26,931 nt of DNA. Source: an uncultured Sutterella sp. GTDB lineage: Bacteria; Pseudomonadota; Gammaproteobacteria; Burkholderiales; Burkholderiaceae_F. The notes under the pieces are model-generated. The model did no database searches. It was not told the origin of the DNA and saw only the letters and a list, made by a program, of their open reading frames with translations. The stretch covers positions 1 through 26,931 of the forward strand of contig CAAGKD010000079.1 in NCBI GenBank assembly GCA_900770335.1, written 5' to 3'. Position 1 is the first letter of the stretch; each line of letters starts with the position of its first letter. The position numbers were made by a program, and so were the translations under genes. Of the stretch, positions 1 through 6,396 are shown in pieces.

Positions 1-746
1 TGATCTACGGACTTCCGAAGCAGAACCGCGGGACATTCGCGAAGACTATCGACCAGGTCCTCGAGCTCTCGCCCGACCGCATCGCGCTCTACCACTACGC
101 GCACCTGCCCAATCACTTCAAGCCGCAGCGCCGCATCCTGCCCGCGGACCTTCCCGACACGGTCGAGAAGGTGAACATCATGTTCGACGCCATCACGCGC
201 CTCACGCAGAACGGCTACCGCTACATCGGCATGGACCACTTCGCCAAGCACGACGACGAGCTCTCGCGCGCGCAGATCGAGGGAACGCTCCAGCGCAACT
301 TCCAGGGCTACTCAACCAAGGCCGAGTGCGACATGGTGGCGCTCGGCGTCTCGGCGATCTCCAAGATCGGCGGCGCCTACGCGTGCAACCCCCGCGAGCT
401 CGACGACTGGGCCGCGGCCGTCAATGAGGGGCGCCTCGCGACGAATCGCGGGTACCGGCTCAGCGCCGACGACGAGATGCGCCGCTACGTGATCATGCAG
501 ATCATGTGCAACTTCGAGCTCAGGAAGAAGGACGTCGAGGAGCGCTTCGGCATTCATTTCGACGAGACCTTCGGCTACGAGCTCGGCAAGATGCGCCCCT
601 ACGTGCACCACCAGCTCGTCGAGCTCCATGACGACCGCCTCGTCGTGCTCCCCAAGGGCAAGATCTTCGTGCGCGCCGTCGCGATGCAGTTCGACCGCTA
701 CCTGCGCGAGTCCGACCGCGCGGGCGGGTACTCCCGCATCGCCTGA
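1..746 (+). CDS. hemN: Oxygen-independent coproporphyrinogen III oxidase, 5'-truncated
   Basis: This is the C-terminal 247 residues of HemN, the radical-SAM enzyme that oxidatively decarboxylates coproporphyrinogen III to protoporphyrinogen IX in anaerobic haem synthesis in the cytoplasm. The frame is open from base 3, so the gene begins outside the window. Seen: the fragment opens with IYGLPKQ and then DRIALYHYAHLPNHFKPQRR, both typical of HemN. GYRYIGMDHFAKHDDEL and GYSTKAECDMVALGVSAIS follow. The end, GKIFVRAVAMQFDRYLR, matches the family's C-terminal segment. The SAM-binding CxxxCxC cluster would lie upstream and cannot be checked. A strong terminator follows about 65 bases after the stop, so this gene ends its transcript. 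Confidence 0.95.
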   Translation, partial: IYGLPKQNRGTFAKTIDQVLELSPDRIALYHYAHLPNHFKPQRRILPADLPDTVEKVNIMFDAITRLTQNGYRYIGMDHFAKHDDELSRAQIEGTLQRNFQGYSTKAECDMVALGVSAISKIGGAYACNPRELDDWAAAVNEGRLATNRGYRLSADDEMRRYVIMQIMCNFELRKKDVEERFGIHFDETFGYELGKMRPYVHHQLVELHDDRLVVLPKGKIFVRAVAMQFDRYLRESDRAGGYSRIA

Positions 747-810
747 CCGGACTCCGGCCGCGGCCGCCTCGCTCTTTGCGGAGGAGCCGCGGGAAGCTCC
801 GCTCCCCCAA

Positions 811-846
811 GCGGCCGGGCCGAAAGGCCCGCGCCGCTTTTCTCTT
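811..846 (+). terminator. Intrinsic terminator after hemN
   Basis: The stem is GCGG (811-814) plus CGGGCC (816-821), closed by a GAAA tetraloop and paired with GGCCCG (826-831) and CCGC (834-837). The run TTTTCTCTT follows. It lies 65 bases after the hemN stop. The rest of the 357-base gap up to alaS holds no gene. Confidence 0.8.
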
Positions 847-926
847 GCCCGGGCTCCGGCCGGCCCCCCATGAGGGCGCTCCGAAAATGCCGTCCCGGGC
901 CGTGATCGCCCGCGCACGCGAGCGGT

Positions 927-932
927 AAAATC
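927..932 (+). promoter_or_regulatory. Possible -10 box for alaS
   Basis: TAAAAT at 927-932 is the best -10-like hexamer between the hemN terminator and alaS. No convincing -35 box sits 16-18 bases upstream, so the call is tentative. If it is used, the alaS leader is about 165 nt and contains the long hairpin at 1018-1062. Confidence 0.3.
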
Positions 933-1017
933 AGATGTTTCCGACTCGGCGAAGGCCGCTTTGGGCGCCATCGGCGCGCCCTCGGCGGCTCCCGAAGGCG
1001 CCGTCCCGGCATTCTCC

Positions 1018-1062
1018 GGATCGCTTCGAAAAAGAAGTCCGGCTTCTCTTTCGAAGCGGTCC
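1018..1062 (+). promoter_or_regulatory. Long hairpin in the alaS leader
   Basis: A 45-base inverted repeat: bases 1018-1031 pair with 1049-1062 and, after one A-C mismatch, 1033-1038 pair with 1042-1047 around a CCG loop. That gives 20 pairs including two G-U wobbles. No U-run follows, so it is not a standard terminator. It ends 41 bases before the alaS start, which has no clear Shine-Dalgarno. A role in translation, RNA processing or autoregulation of alaS is inference. Confidence 0.55.
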
Positions 1063-1103
1063 TCCCCGCCCGCGCGGACTTTTCCAACGAAACCTCAAAA
1101 ACA

Positions 1104-3731
1104 ATGAAAGTCTCTGAAATCCGACGCACCTTTCTGAAGTTCTACGAAAGCAAAGGTCACACCATCGTCGCCTCGAGCCCCGTCGTTCCCGGCAACGACC
1201 CGACGCTCCTCTTCACGAACGCCGGCATGAACCAGTTCAAGGACGTCTACCTCGGGTTCGACAAGCGCCCCTACAGCCGCGCCACGACCTCGCAGAAGTG
1301 CATCCGCGCCGGCGGCAAGCACAACGACCTTGACAACGTCGGCTACACCGCCCGCCATCACACGTTCTTCGAGATGCTCGGCAACTTCTCGTTCGGCGAC
1401 TACTTCAAGAAGAACGCTATCCACTACGCCTGGGAGCTCCTCACGGAGCACTTCCACCTGCCGCCCGAGAAGCTCTGGGTGACGGTGTACGCCGAGGATG
1501 ACGAGGCCTACGACATCTGGCACAAGGAGGTGGGCATCCCCGCCGACCGCATCGTCCGCATCGGCGACAACAAGGGCGCCCGCTACATGTCGGACAACTT
1601 CTGGATGATGGGCGACACGGGCCCGTGCGGCCCCTGCTCGGAGATCTTCTACGACCACGGCGAGTCCGTGCAGGGCGGCCCTCCGGGCTCCCCCGACGAG
1701 GACGGCGACCGCTACATGGAGATCTGGAATCTCGTCTTCATGCAGTTCTACCGCGACGAGAAGGGCGAGATGCACAAGCTCCCGCGTCCCTCGATCGACA
1801 CGGGCATGGGCCTCGAGCGCATCGCCACGGTCCTGCAGGGCGTGCACAGCAACTATGACATCGACCTCTTCCGCAACCTGCTCGCCGCCGCCAAGAAGGC
1901 CGTCGACAGCGTCTCCGAGACCCCGGCCGACATCGACTCGCCCTCGCTCAAGGTGATCGCGGACCACATCCGCGCCTGCGCCTTCTGCGTCGCCGACGGC
2001 GTCGTCCCGGGCAACGAGGGCCGCGCCTACGTGCTGCGCCGCATCTGCCGCCGCGCGATCCGCCACGGCTACAAGCTCGGCGCCCGCGGGCCCTTCTTCT
2101 ACAAGCTCGTCGACGCCGTGCGCGCCGAGATGGCCGAGGCCTATCCGGAGCTCCTGCATCCGGAGATCCCGAAGGTGATCGAGGAGGAGGAGCGCCGGTT
2201 CCTGCTCACGCTCTCCAAGGGCATGGAGATCCTCGAGGACGCCATCGCCAGGACCAAGGACGGCGTCCTTGACGGCGAGGTGGTCTTCAAGCTCCACGAC
2301 ACGTACGGGTTCCCCGCGGACCTCACGAGCGACGTCTGCCGCGAGCGCGGCGTCTCGGTCAATATGGCCGACTTTGACCGCGCCATGGAGCGCCAGCGCG
2401 CCGCCGCGCGCGCCTCGGCCAAGTTCAAGATGGCCCTGGGCCTTGACTACGCGGGCCCCGACACGGTCTTCACGGGCTACGAATCGCTCGTTGAGAAGGA
2501 CGCCGAGGTGCTCGCCCTCTACGTCAACGGCGAGGCCGTCGACAAGGTCGACGCCGGCAGCGAATGCGTCGCGGTCTTCAACCGCACGCCCTTCTACGCC
2601 GAGATGGGCGGCCAGGTGGGCGACCAGGGCGAGGGCAAGAACGGCACCTCGATCCTGCGCGTGCTCGACACCTTCCACGTGAAGGCCGCCGTCACGGGCA
2701 TGCAGTGCCACGTGGCCGAGGGCTCGCTCAAGGTCGGCGACAAGTTCGACCTCTCCGTGAACGAGGAGCGCCGCCGCGCCACCGAGCGCAACCACTCCGT
2801 CACGCACATCATGCACCACGCCCTGCGCATGGTCCTCGGGGACCATGTCGCGCAGAAGGGCTCGCTCGTCACCCCGGAGGTGACGCGCTTTGACTTCTCG
2901 CATGCACGCCCCGTCACGGCCGAGCAGATCGCCGAGGTCGAGCGCATGGTCAACGCCGAGATCCTCGCGAACACGCCCGTCACGACGCGCGTGCTCTCGA
3001 TCGACGAGGCGAAGAAGACCGGCGCGATGATGCTCTTCGGCGAGCGCTACGGCGAGACCGTGCGCGTGCTTGACATCGGCAAGTCCCGCGAGTTCTGCGG
3101 CGGCACGCACGTGCGCGCCACGGGCGAGATCGGTCTGTTCAAGATCACGTCCGAGTCGGGCATCGCCGCCGGCGTGCGCCGCATCGAGGCCGTCACCGGC
3201 ATGAACGCCCTCGCCTGGGCGCAGCACTCCGAGGACCTCGTCACGCGCACCGCCCGCGAGTTCAAGGCTCCGGCCGACGAAATCCCGACGAAGGCCGCCG
3301 ACCTCATCGGAACCGTCCGCACCCTCGAGAAGGGCATCGAGCAGCTCAAGAGCCAGATGGCCTCCAAGGCCGGCGACGCGCTCATCGAGAAGGTCGTTGA
3401 GGTGAAGGGCGTCCGCGTCCTCCTTGCGCGCCTGGACGGCGCCGACGCCAAGGCCCTGCGCGAGACGATGGACAAGGTCAAGGACAAGCTCGGCTCGACC
3501 GTGGCGGTCCTCGCCTCCGCCCAGCCCGACGGCCGCGTGCAGCTCGCCGCGGGCGTCACGAAGGACCTCACGGGCCGCGTGAAGGCCGGCGAGCTCGCGA
3601 ACTTCGTCGCGGGCCTCCTCGGGGGCAAGGGCGGCGGCAAGCCCGACCTCGCCATGGCCGGCGCCGCTGACGCCGCGCATCTGCCCGAAGCGCTCGTCAA
3701 GGCCCGCGCCTGGCTCGAGGAGCGTCTCTGA
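1104..3731 (+). CDS. alaS: Alanyl-tRNA synthetase
   Basis: AlaS charges tRNA-Ala with alanine and edits mischarged Ser and Gly; it is a cytoplasmic class II synthetase. At 875 aa it has the usual full length. Seen: the N-terminal catalytic domain with TLLFTNAGMNQFKDVYLG (about residues 33-50), RAGGKHNDLDNVG (about 68-80) and HHTFFEMLGNFSFGDYF. The editing-domain zinc ligands are HSVTH (H564, H568) and CGGTH (C665, H669). The glycine-rich C-terminal domain ends with GGGKGGGKPDLAMAG. The start was chosen because the protein begins exactly where the family does (MKVSEIRRTFLKFYESKGH), although the upstream sequence is A-rich and lacks a good Shine-Dalgarno. The stop TGA overlaps the ATG of the next gene by one base, which implies translational coupling. 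Confidence 0.98.
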   Translation: MKVSEIRRTFLKFYESKGHTIVASSPVVPGNDPTLLFTNAGMNQFKDVYLGFDKRPYSRATTSQKCIRAGGKHNDLDNVGYTARHHTFFEMLGNFSFGDYFKKNAIHYAWELLTEHFHLPPEKLWVTVYAEDDEAYDIWHKEVGIPADRIVRIGDNKGARYMSDNFWMMGDTGPCGPCSEIFYDHGESVQGGPPGSPDEDGDRYMEIWNLVFMQFYRDEKGEMHKLPRPSIDTGMGLERIATVLQGVHSNYDIDLFRNLLAAAKKAVDSVSETPADIDSPSLKVIADHIRACAFCVADGVVPGNEGRAYVLRRICRRAIRHGYKLGARGPFFYKLVDAVRAEMAEAYPELLHPEIPKVIEEEERRFLLTLSKGMEILEDAIARTKDGVLDGEVVFKLHDTYGFPADLTSDVCRERGVSVNMADFDRAMERQRAAARASAKFKMALGLDYAGPDTVFTGYESLVEKDAEVLALYVNGEAVDKVDAGSECVAVFNRTPFYAEMGGQVGDQGEGKNGTSILRVLDTFHVKAAVTGMQCHVAEGSLKVGDKFDLSVNEERRRATERNHSVTHIMHHALRMVLGDHVAQKGSLVTPEVTRFDFSHARPVTAEQIAEVERMVNAEILANTPVTTRVLSIDEAKKTGAMMLFGERYGETVRVLDIGKSREFCGGTHVRATGEIGLFKITSESGIAAGVRRIEAVTGMNALAWAQHSEDLVTRTAREFKAPADEIPTKAADLIGTVRTLEKGIEQLKSQMASKAGDALIEKVVEVKGVRVLLARLDGADAKALRETMDKVKDKLGSTVAVLASAQPDGRVQLAAGVTKDLTGRVKAGELANFVAGLLGGKGGGKPDLAMAGAADAAHLPEALVKARAWLEERL

Positions 3732-4006
3732 TGAGCGACCCCGCGACCGCAGCCGCGCTCGCGGGCGAGGCCGAGGAGCTTCGTCTTCCCGGCCTCTCCT
3801 GCCCGATGCCCGTGCTCAAGGCGAAGAAGGCGCTCGCGAAGCTCCCGGGCGGCGCGCGCCTGCGCGTCTGGAGCACGGATCCGCACAGCGCCCCGGACCT
3901 CTCGGACTTCTGCCGCCAGACGGGCCACGGCCTCGTCGGACAGGCGGAGGTTGAGCAGGACGGCCGACGCTGGTTTGTGACGCTCGTAAGCCGCCGCGCG
4001 GACTGA
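3731..4006 (+). CDS. TusA/SirA-family sulfurtransferase-like protein
   Basis: A 91-aa protein of the TusA family, small cytoplasmic proteins that carry persulfide sulfur for tRNA thiolation and related pathways. Seen: after a 15-residue Ala-rich N-terminus comes LRLPGLSCPMPVLKAKKAL, holding the family signature CPxP with the sulfur-carrying Cys at residue 24. The fold continues through LRVWSTDPHSAPDLSDFC, where the second half usually has DP followed by a helix. The start codon overlaps the alaS stop (TGATG), so the gene is probably read by reinitiation from the alaS message. In betaproteobacteria such genes are common near tRNA-related genes. Which member of the family this is (TusA, YedF or YeeD) cannot be told from sequence alone. 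Confidence 0.88.
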   Translation: MSDPATAAALAGEAEELRLPGLSCPMPVLKAKKALAKLPGGARLRVWSTDPHSAPDLSDFCRQTGHGLVGQAEVEQDGRRWFVTLVSRRAD

Positions 4007-4045
4007 CTCCCGGTCCTCCGGCCCTGGCCTGAGCCGCATCCCGAA

Positions 4046-4091
4046 GAGGGGGCGTTCTTCTCCGAATCCCGGACGAACGCCCCCTCTTTTT
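4046..4091 (+). terminator. Strong intrinsic terminator of the alaS operon
   Basis: A perfect 12-bp stem, GAGGGGGCGTTC (4046-4057) with GAACGCCCCCTC (4075-4086), is followed by five T. The loop can itself fold (TCCG with CGGA). It lies 40 bases after the TusA-like stop. The following 200 bases up to the tRNA-Arg promoter show no gene. Confidence 0.92.
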
Positions 4092-4295
4092 CATGCGCGC
4101 CGCCCGCCGGCTGACCGCGCTGCCACAATCTCCAGAAAAAGGCTCTTGCCGAAGCGTCCGGGACGCCTGATCAGATGAACGCAGCTGCCGGACTCAAGGA
4201 TCGGACGGATGAAGGGCGTCTTGTCCAGGCGCATGCTTCGACTCCCGGAGCATTGAGCCCATGGCTCGCCGTGCTCCTCGTTTTTTTCGAAGGGC

Positions 4296-4324
4296 TTGCT
4301 TTTTCAGAGTCACCAGGGTATAGT
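4296..4324 (+). promoter_or_regulatory. Promoter of the first tRNA-Arg
   Basis: A sigma-70 type pair: TTGCTT (4296-4301), a 17-bp spacer and TATAGT (4319-4324). The mature tRNA starts 22 bases after the -10 box, the usual geometry for stable RNA genes. Confidence 0.75.
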
Positions 4325-4345
4325 TCGTCTCCTGCAAATTTCAGT

Positions 4346-4422
4346 GCGCCAGTAGCTCAGTTGGATAGAGTATCTGGCTACGAACCAGAGGGTCGTGGGT
4401 TCGAATCCTGCCTGGCGCACCA
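4346..4422 (+). tRNA. tRNA-Arg(ACG), copy 1
   Basis: A 77-nt cloverleaf. The acceptor stem GCGCCAG (4346-4352) pairs with CTGGCGC (4412-4418), followed by discriminator A and an encoded CCA. The anticodon arm is TCTGG-CTACGAA-CCAGA, giving anticodon ACG. The T arm is GTGGG-TTCGAAT-CCTGC. An A34 arginine tRNA is normally edited to inosine by TadA and reads CGU, CGC and CGA. It is identical to the copy 129 bases downstream. Confidence 0.97.
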
Positions 4423-4433
4423 AATTTCAGCAC

Positions 4434-4463
4434 TTGTCAGATCTAATCTGATTGGTGTACAAT
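4434..4463 (+). promoter_or_regulatory. Promoter of the second tRNA-Arg
   Basis: TTGTCA (4434-4439), an 18-bp spacer and TACAAT (4458-4463) lie in the 52-bp gap between the two tRNA genes, 11 bases before the second mature tRNA. The second copy can therefore be transcribed on its own. Confidence 0.7.
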
Positions 4464-4474
4464 ATGTGAAACGT

Positions 4475-4551
4475 GCGCCAGTAGCTCAGTTGGATAGAGT
4501 ATCTGGCTACGAACCAGAGGGTCGTGGGTTCGAATCCTGCCTGGCGCACCA
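4475..4551 (+). tRNA. tRNA-Arg(ACG), copy 2
   Basis: Base-for-base identical to the tRNA at 4346-4422, including encoded CCA and anticodon ACG. The identity extends only two bases upstream (GT) and stops at the CCA downstream. The duplication is therefore confined to the RNA gene, which carries an unrelated promoter in front. Confidence 0.97.
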
Positions 4552-4566
4552 TTTCATAGCAAAACG

Positions 4567-4596
4567 GACGGTTGGAGTTTTCCAGGCGTCTTTTTT
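4567..4596 (+). terminator. Terminator after the tRNA-Arg pair
   Basis: GACG and TGGA pair with TCCA and CGTC around a GTTT loop, with a 2x2 internal loop. The T-run TTTTTT starts at 4591, and a further T-rich stretch (GTTGTCTTTT) follows. Confidence 0.65.
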
Positions 4597-4861
4597 GTTG
4601 TCTTTTGAAAATGTATAGCTCTTTTTGAGCATTCTTCTGCGCCGACGGCGAAAAGAAATCCACAGCCCCGCAAAATGCCTAAAATTTAGGCAGTTCAGCA
4701 ATCAGTTGATTTCTACGGAAAGAAAAGGGTTTTCCTCCGTCTTTTTCAAAGTTATGCACAGATTCTGTGGACAACATGCCTTGGAAGAAACCTCGCGCTC
4801 CGCGAGCGGGTCCGGTCGCTGAATGCTTGCGCGCGCGCCGCGCCGGATGTGCGAAAGTCCG
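4597..4861 (+). other. AT-rich gene-free region with DnaA-box-like sites
   Basis: This stretch lies between two convergent terminators and carries no convincing gene. It is visibly richer in A and T than its surroundings. It contains TTATGCACA (4752-4760), a match to the DnaA-box pattern TTWTNCACA. On the opposite strand it has TTGTCCACA (4774-4766), one mismatch, and the two lie head to head five bases apart. A weaker AAATCCACA is at 4656-4664. A perfect 8-bp inverted repeat, TGCCTAAAATTTAGGCA, lies at 4676-4692. No dnaA or dnaN gene is nearby, so origin function is only a possibility. Confidence 0.45.
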
Positions 4862-4895
4862 AAAAAAGGGCCGGTCCGAATCGCTCCGGCCGGCC
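4862..4895 (-). terminator. Terminator of the thyA-dfrA operon
   Basis: Read on the minus strand, a stem of GGCCGG with CCGGCC (4895-4890 with 4874-4869) is followed by C and six T (4867-4862). It lies about 40 bases after the dfrA stop. Confidence 0.8.
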
Positions 4896-4933
4896 TCCTC
4901 GGACAACTTGGGCTGAGCTGAGGAGCGCCCGCC

Positions 4934-5452
4934 TCAGGCGTTCCTGCGCTCCCAGCGCTCCCAGCGCACGATCCAGGGGCGCTTGGGCGCGGGCATGAGC
5001 GTGCGGATCGGATGCGCGCGGAATCGCCCGCGCGGAATCGTCGGAAAGCGAGCGTCGCCCTCAAAATCCGCCTCGATCCGCGTGAGCCAGATCCGATCCG
5101 CAAGGCCGATCGCCTGGCGGTAGATCACGCCGCCGCCGATCACGAAGACGCGGCCCGATCCCCCCTTGCCCTCGGCGCGCGCGCGAGCGAGCGAGAGGGC
5201 CTCGGGGAGTGAATGCGCAACGAGCACGCCCGCGGGGACGGTGAGCGGCCTGCGCGTGATGACGACGTTGAGGCGCCCGGGCAGGGCCCGGCCGATCGAG
5301 GTCCAGGTCCTGCGGCCCATGACGACGGGCGAGCCCATCGTCGTCGTCTTGAAGAACCGGAAGTCCTCCGGGATGTGCCAGAGCATGCGGTTGTCCCCGC
5401 CGATGACGCCGTTGGCGGCGGCCGCCGCAATGAGCTCGATGGATGCTGTCAT
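4934..5452 (-). CDS. folA: Dihydrofolate reductase
   Basis: A 172-aa DHFR that reduces dihydrofolate to tetrahydrofolate with NADPH, regenerating the cofactor oxidised by thymidylate synthase. Seen: IAAAAANGVIGGDNRMLWHI at residues 8-27, with Trp25 and the catalytic acid Asp30 in WHIPEDFRFFK. VVMGRRTWTSIGRALPGR is the NADPH loop, and VFVIGGGVIYRQAI is the second conserved glycine motif. The ATG at 5452 was chosen over an upstream in-frame start because AGGAG lies six bases before it and the protein then begins as the family does. It starts ten bases after the thyA stop, so the two form an operon. Length and motifs are those of the chromosomal enzyme, not of a plasmid trimethoprim-resistance type. 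Confidence 0.95.
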   Translation of the reverse strand: MTASIELIAAAAANGVIGGDNRMLWHIPEDFRFFKTTTMGSPVVMGRRTWTSIGRALPGRLNVVITRRPLTVPAGVLVAHSLPEALSLARARAEGKGGSGRVFVIGGGVIYRQAIGLADRIWLTRIEADFEGDARFPTIPRGRFRAHPIRTLMPAPKRPWIVRWERWERRNA

Positions 5453-5462
5453 GACGCGCTCC

Positions 5463-6263
5463 TCACACCGCCACGGGCGCCTTGATGGCGGGCCAGGGCT
5501 CGTAGCCCTCGAAGGCGAAGTCCTCGAAGGCGTAGTCAAAGAGCGTCGGCGGACGGCGCCGGATCACGAGCTTCGGATAGGGCCGGGGCTCGCGGGAGAG
5601 CTGCAGCGCGACCTGCTCGACGTGGTTGTCGTAGATGTGGCAGTCGCCCCCGGTCCAGACGAAGTCGCCCGGCTCGAGGTCGCACTGCTGCGCGATCATG
5701 TGCGTGAGCAGCGCATAGCTCGCGATGTTGAAGGGAACGCCGAGGAACATGTCGCAGCTTCTCTGGTAGAGCTGGCAGGAGAGCCTGCCGTCGGCGACGT
5801 AGAACTGGAAGAGGCAGTGGCAGGGCGGCAGCGCCATCTTCGAGAGCTCCGCGGGGTTCCAGGCCGTGACGACGAGGCGGCGCGAGTCGGGCGTCTCGCG
5901 GATGCGTCTCAGAACGTCCGAAATCTGGTCGATCGTCCCGCCGTCCGGGGCGGGCCAGGCGCGCCACTGGTGGCCGTACACGGGACCGAGGTCGCCGTTC
6001 TCGTCGGCCCACTCGTCCCAGATGGTCACGTTGTGGTCATGAAGGTACTTGATGTTCGTCGAGCCCGAGAGGAACCAGAGCAGCTCGTGGATGATCGAGC
6101 GCAGGTGGAGCTTCTTCGTCGTGACGAGGGGAAAGCCCTCGGCGAGCGGGAAGCGCATCTGACACCCGAAGAGCGAGCGCGTGCCCGTGCCCGTTCGGTC
6201 GGACTTGTGCGTGCCGTGCTCGAAGATGTCCCTCAGGAGGGTTTCGTACTGATTGGACGCCAT
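5463..6263 (-). CDS. thyA: Thymidylate synthase
   Basis: A 266-aa ThyA that methylates dUMP to dTMP using methylene-tetrahydrofolate, producing dihydrofolate for the adjacent reductase. Seen: SDRTGTGTRSLFG (residues 21-33) with the phosphate-binding Arg23. WDEWADENGDLGPVYGHQWR follows. The catalytic Cys148 is in LPPCHCLFQFYV, and QRSCDMFLGVPFNIASYALL holds the second phosphate-binding motif. The end is FEGYEPWPAIKAPVAV, the usual C-terminus. The start at 6263 is preceded by AGGAG at six bases and gives the normal length (264 aa in E. coli); a nine-residue upstream extension is possible but lacks support. It is the first gene of the thyA-folA operon. Confidence 0.97.
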   Translation of the reverse strand: MASNQYETLLRDIFEHGTHKSDRTGTGTRSLFGCQMRFPLAEGFPLVTTKKLHLRSIIHELLWFLSGSTNIKYLHDHNVTIWDEWADENGDLGPVYGHQWRAWPAPDGGTIDQISDVLRRIRETPDSRRLVVTAWNPAELSKMALPPCHCLFQFYVADGRLSCQLYQRSCDMFLGVPFNIASYALLTHMIAQQCDLEPGDFVWTGGDCHIYDNHVEQVALQLSREPRPYPKLVIRRRPPTLFDYAFEDFAFEGYEPWPAIKAPVAV

Positions 6264-6322
6264 GGGCGCTCCTGTTTGAATGATGTTCACGGGATTCTAT
6301 CGATCCGCGGACATGAGGCATG

Positions 6323-6369
6323 AAAAAGGCGCCCGGCCCGCAGCGGAGCAGCCGCGCAAGCCGGACGCC
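6323..6369 (-). terminator. Terminator after cstA
   Basis: On the minus strand, GGCG-T-CCGGC (6369-6360) pairs with GCCGG-G-CGCC across a loop of about 20 bases, followed by five T (6327-6323). It lies 28 bases after the cstA stop and separates cstA from thyA. Confidence 0.75.
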
Positions 6370-6396
6370 TTGAGAAGGCTTCGCCGAGCGAATTGC

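Noticed and set aside
1095..3680. Open minus-strand frame of 861 codons opposite alaS
   Set aside because: A shadow of alaS with low-complexity Val/Leu/Asp/Arg composition and no start signal.
4346..4551. Two direct repeats as a possible CRISPR or recombination array
   Set aside because: Only two units, each folds as a complete tRNA with CCA, and no cas gene is present.
4175..4618. Plus-strand frame encoding two copies of the same 28-residue repeat
   Set aside because: The repeat is simply the two identical tRNA-Arg genes read as protein.
6264..6322. thyA promoter using TAGAAT on the minus strand
   Set aside because: A -10-like hexamer exists (near 6297) but nothing resembling a -35 box stands at the right distance, so I did not list it as a feature.
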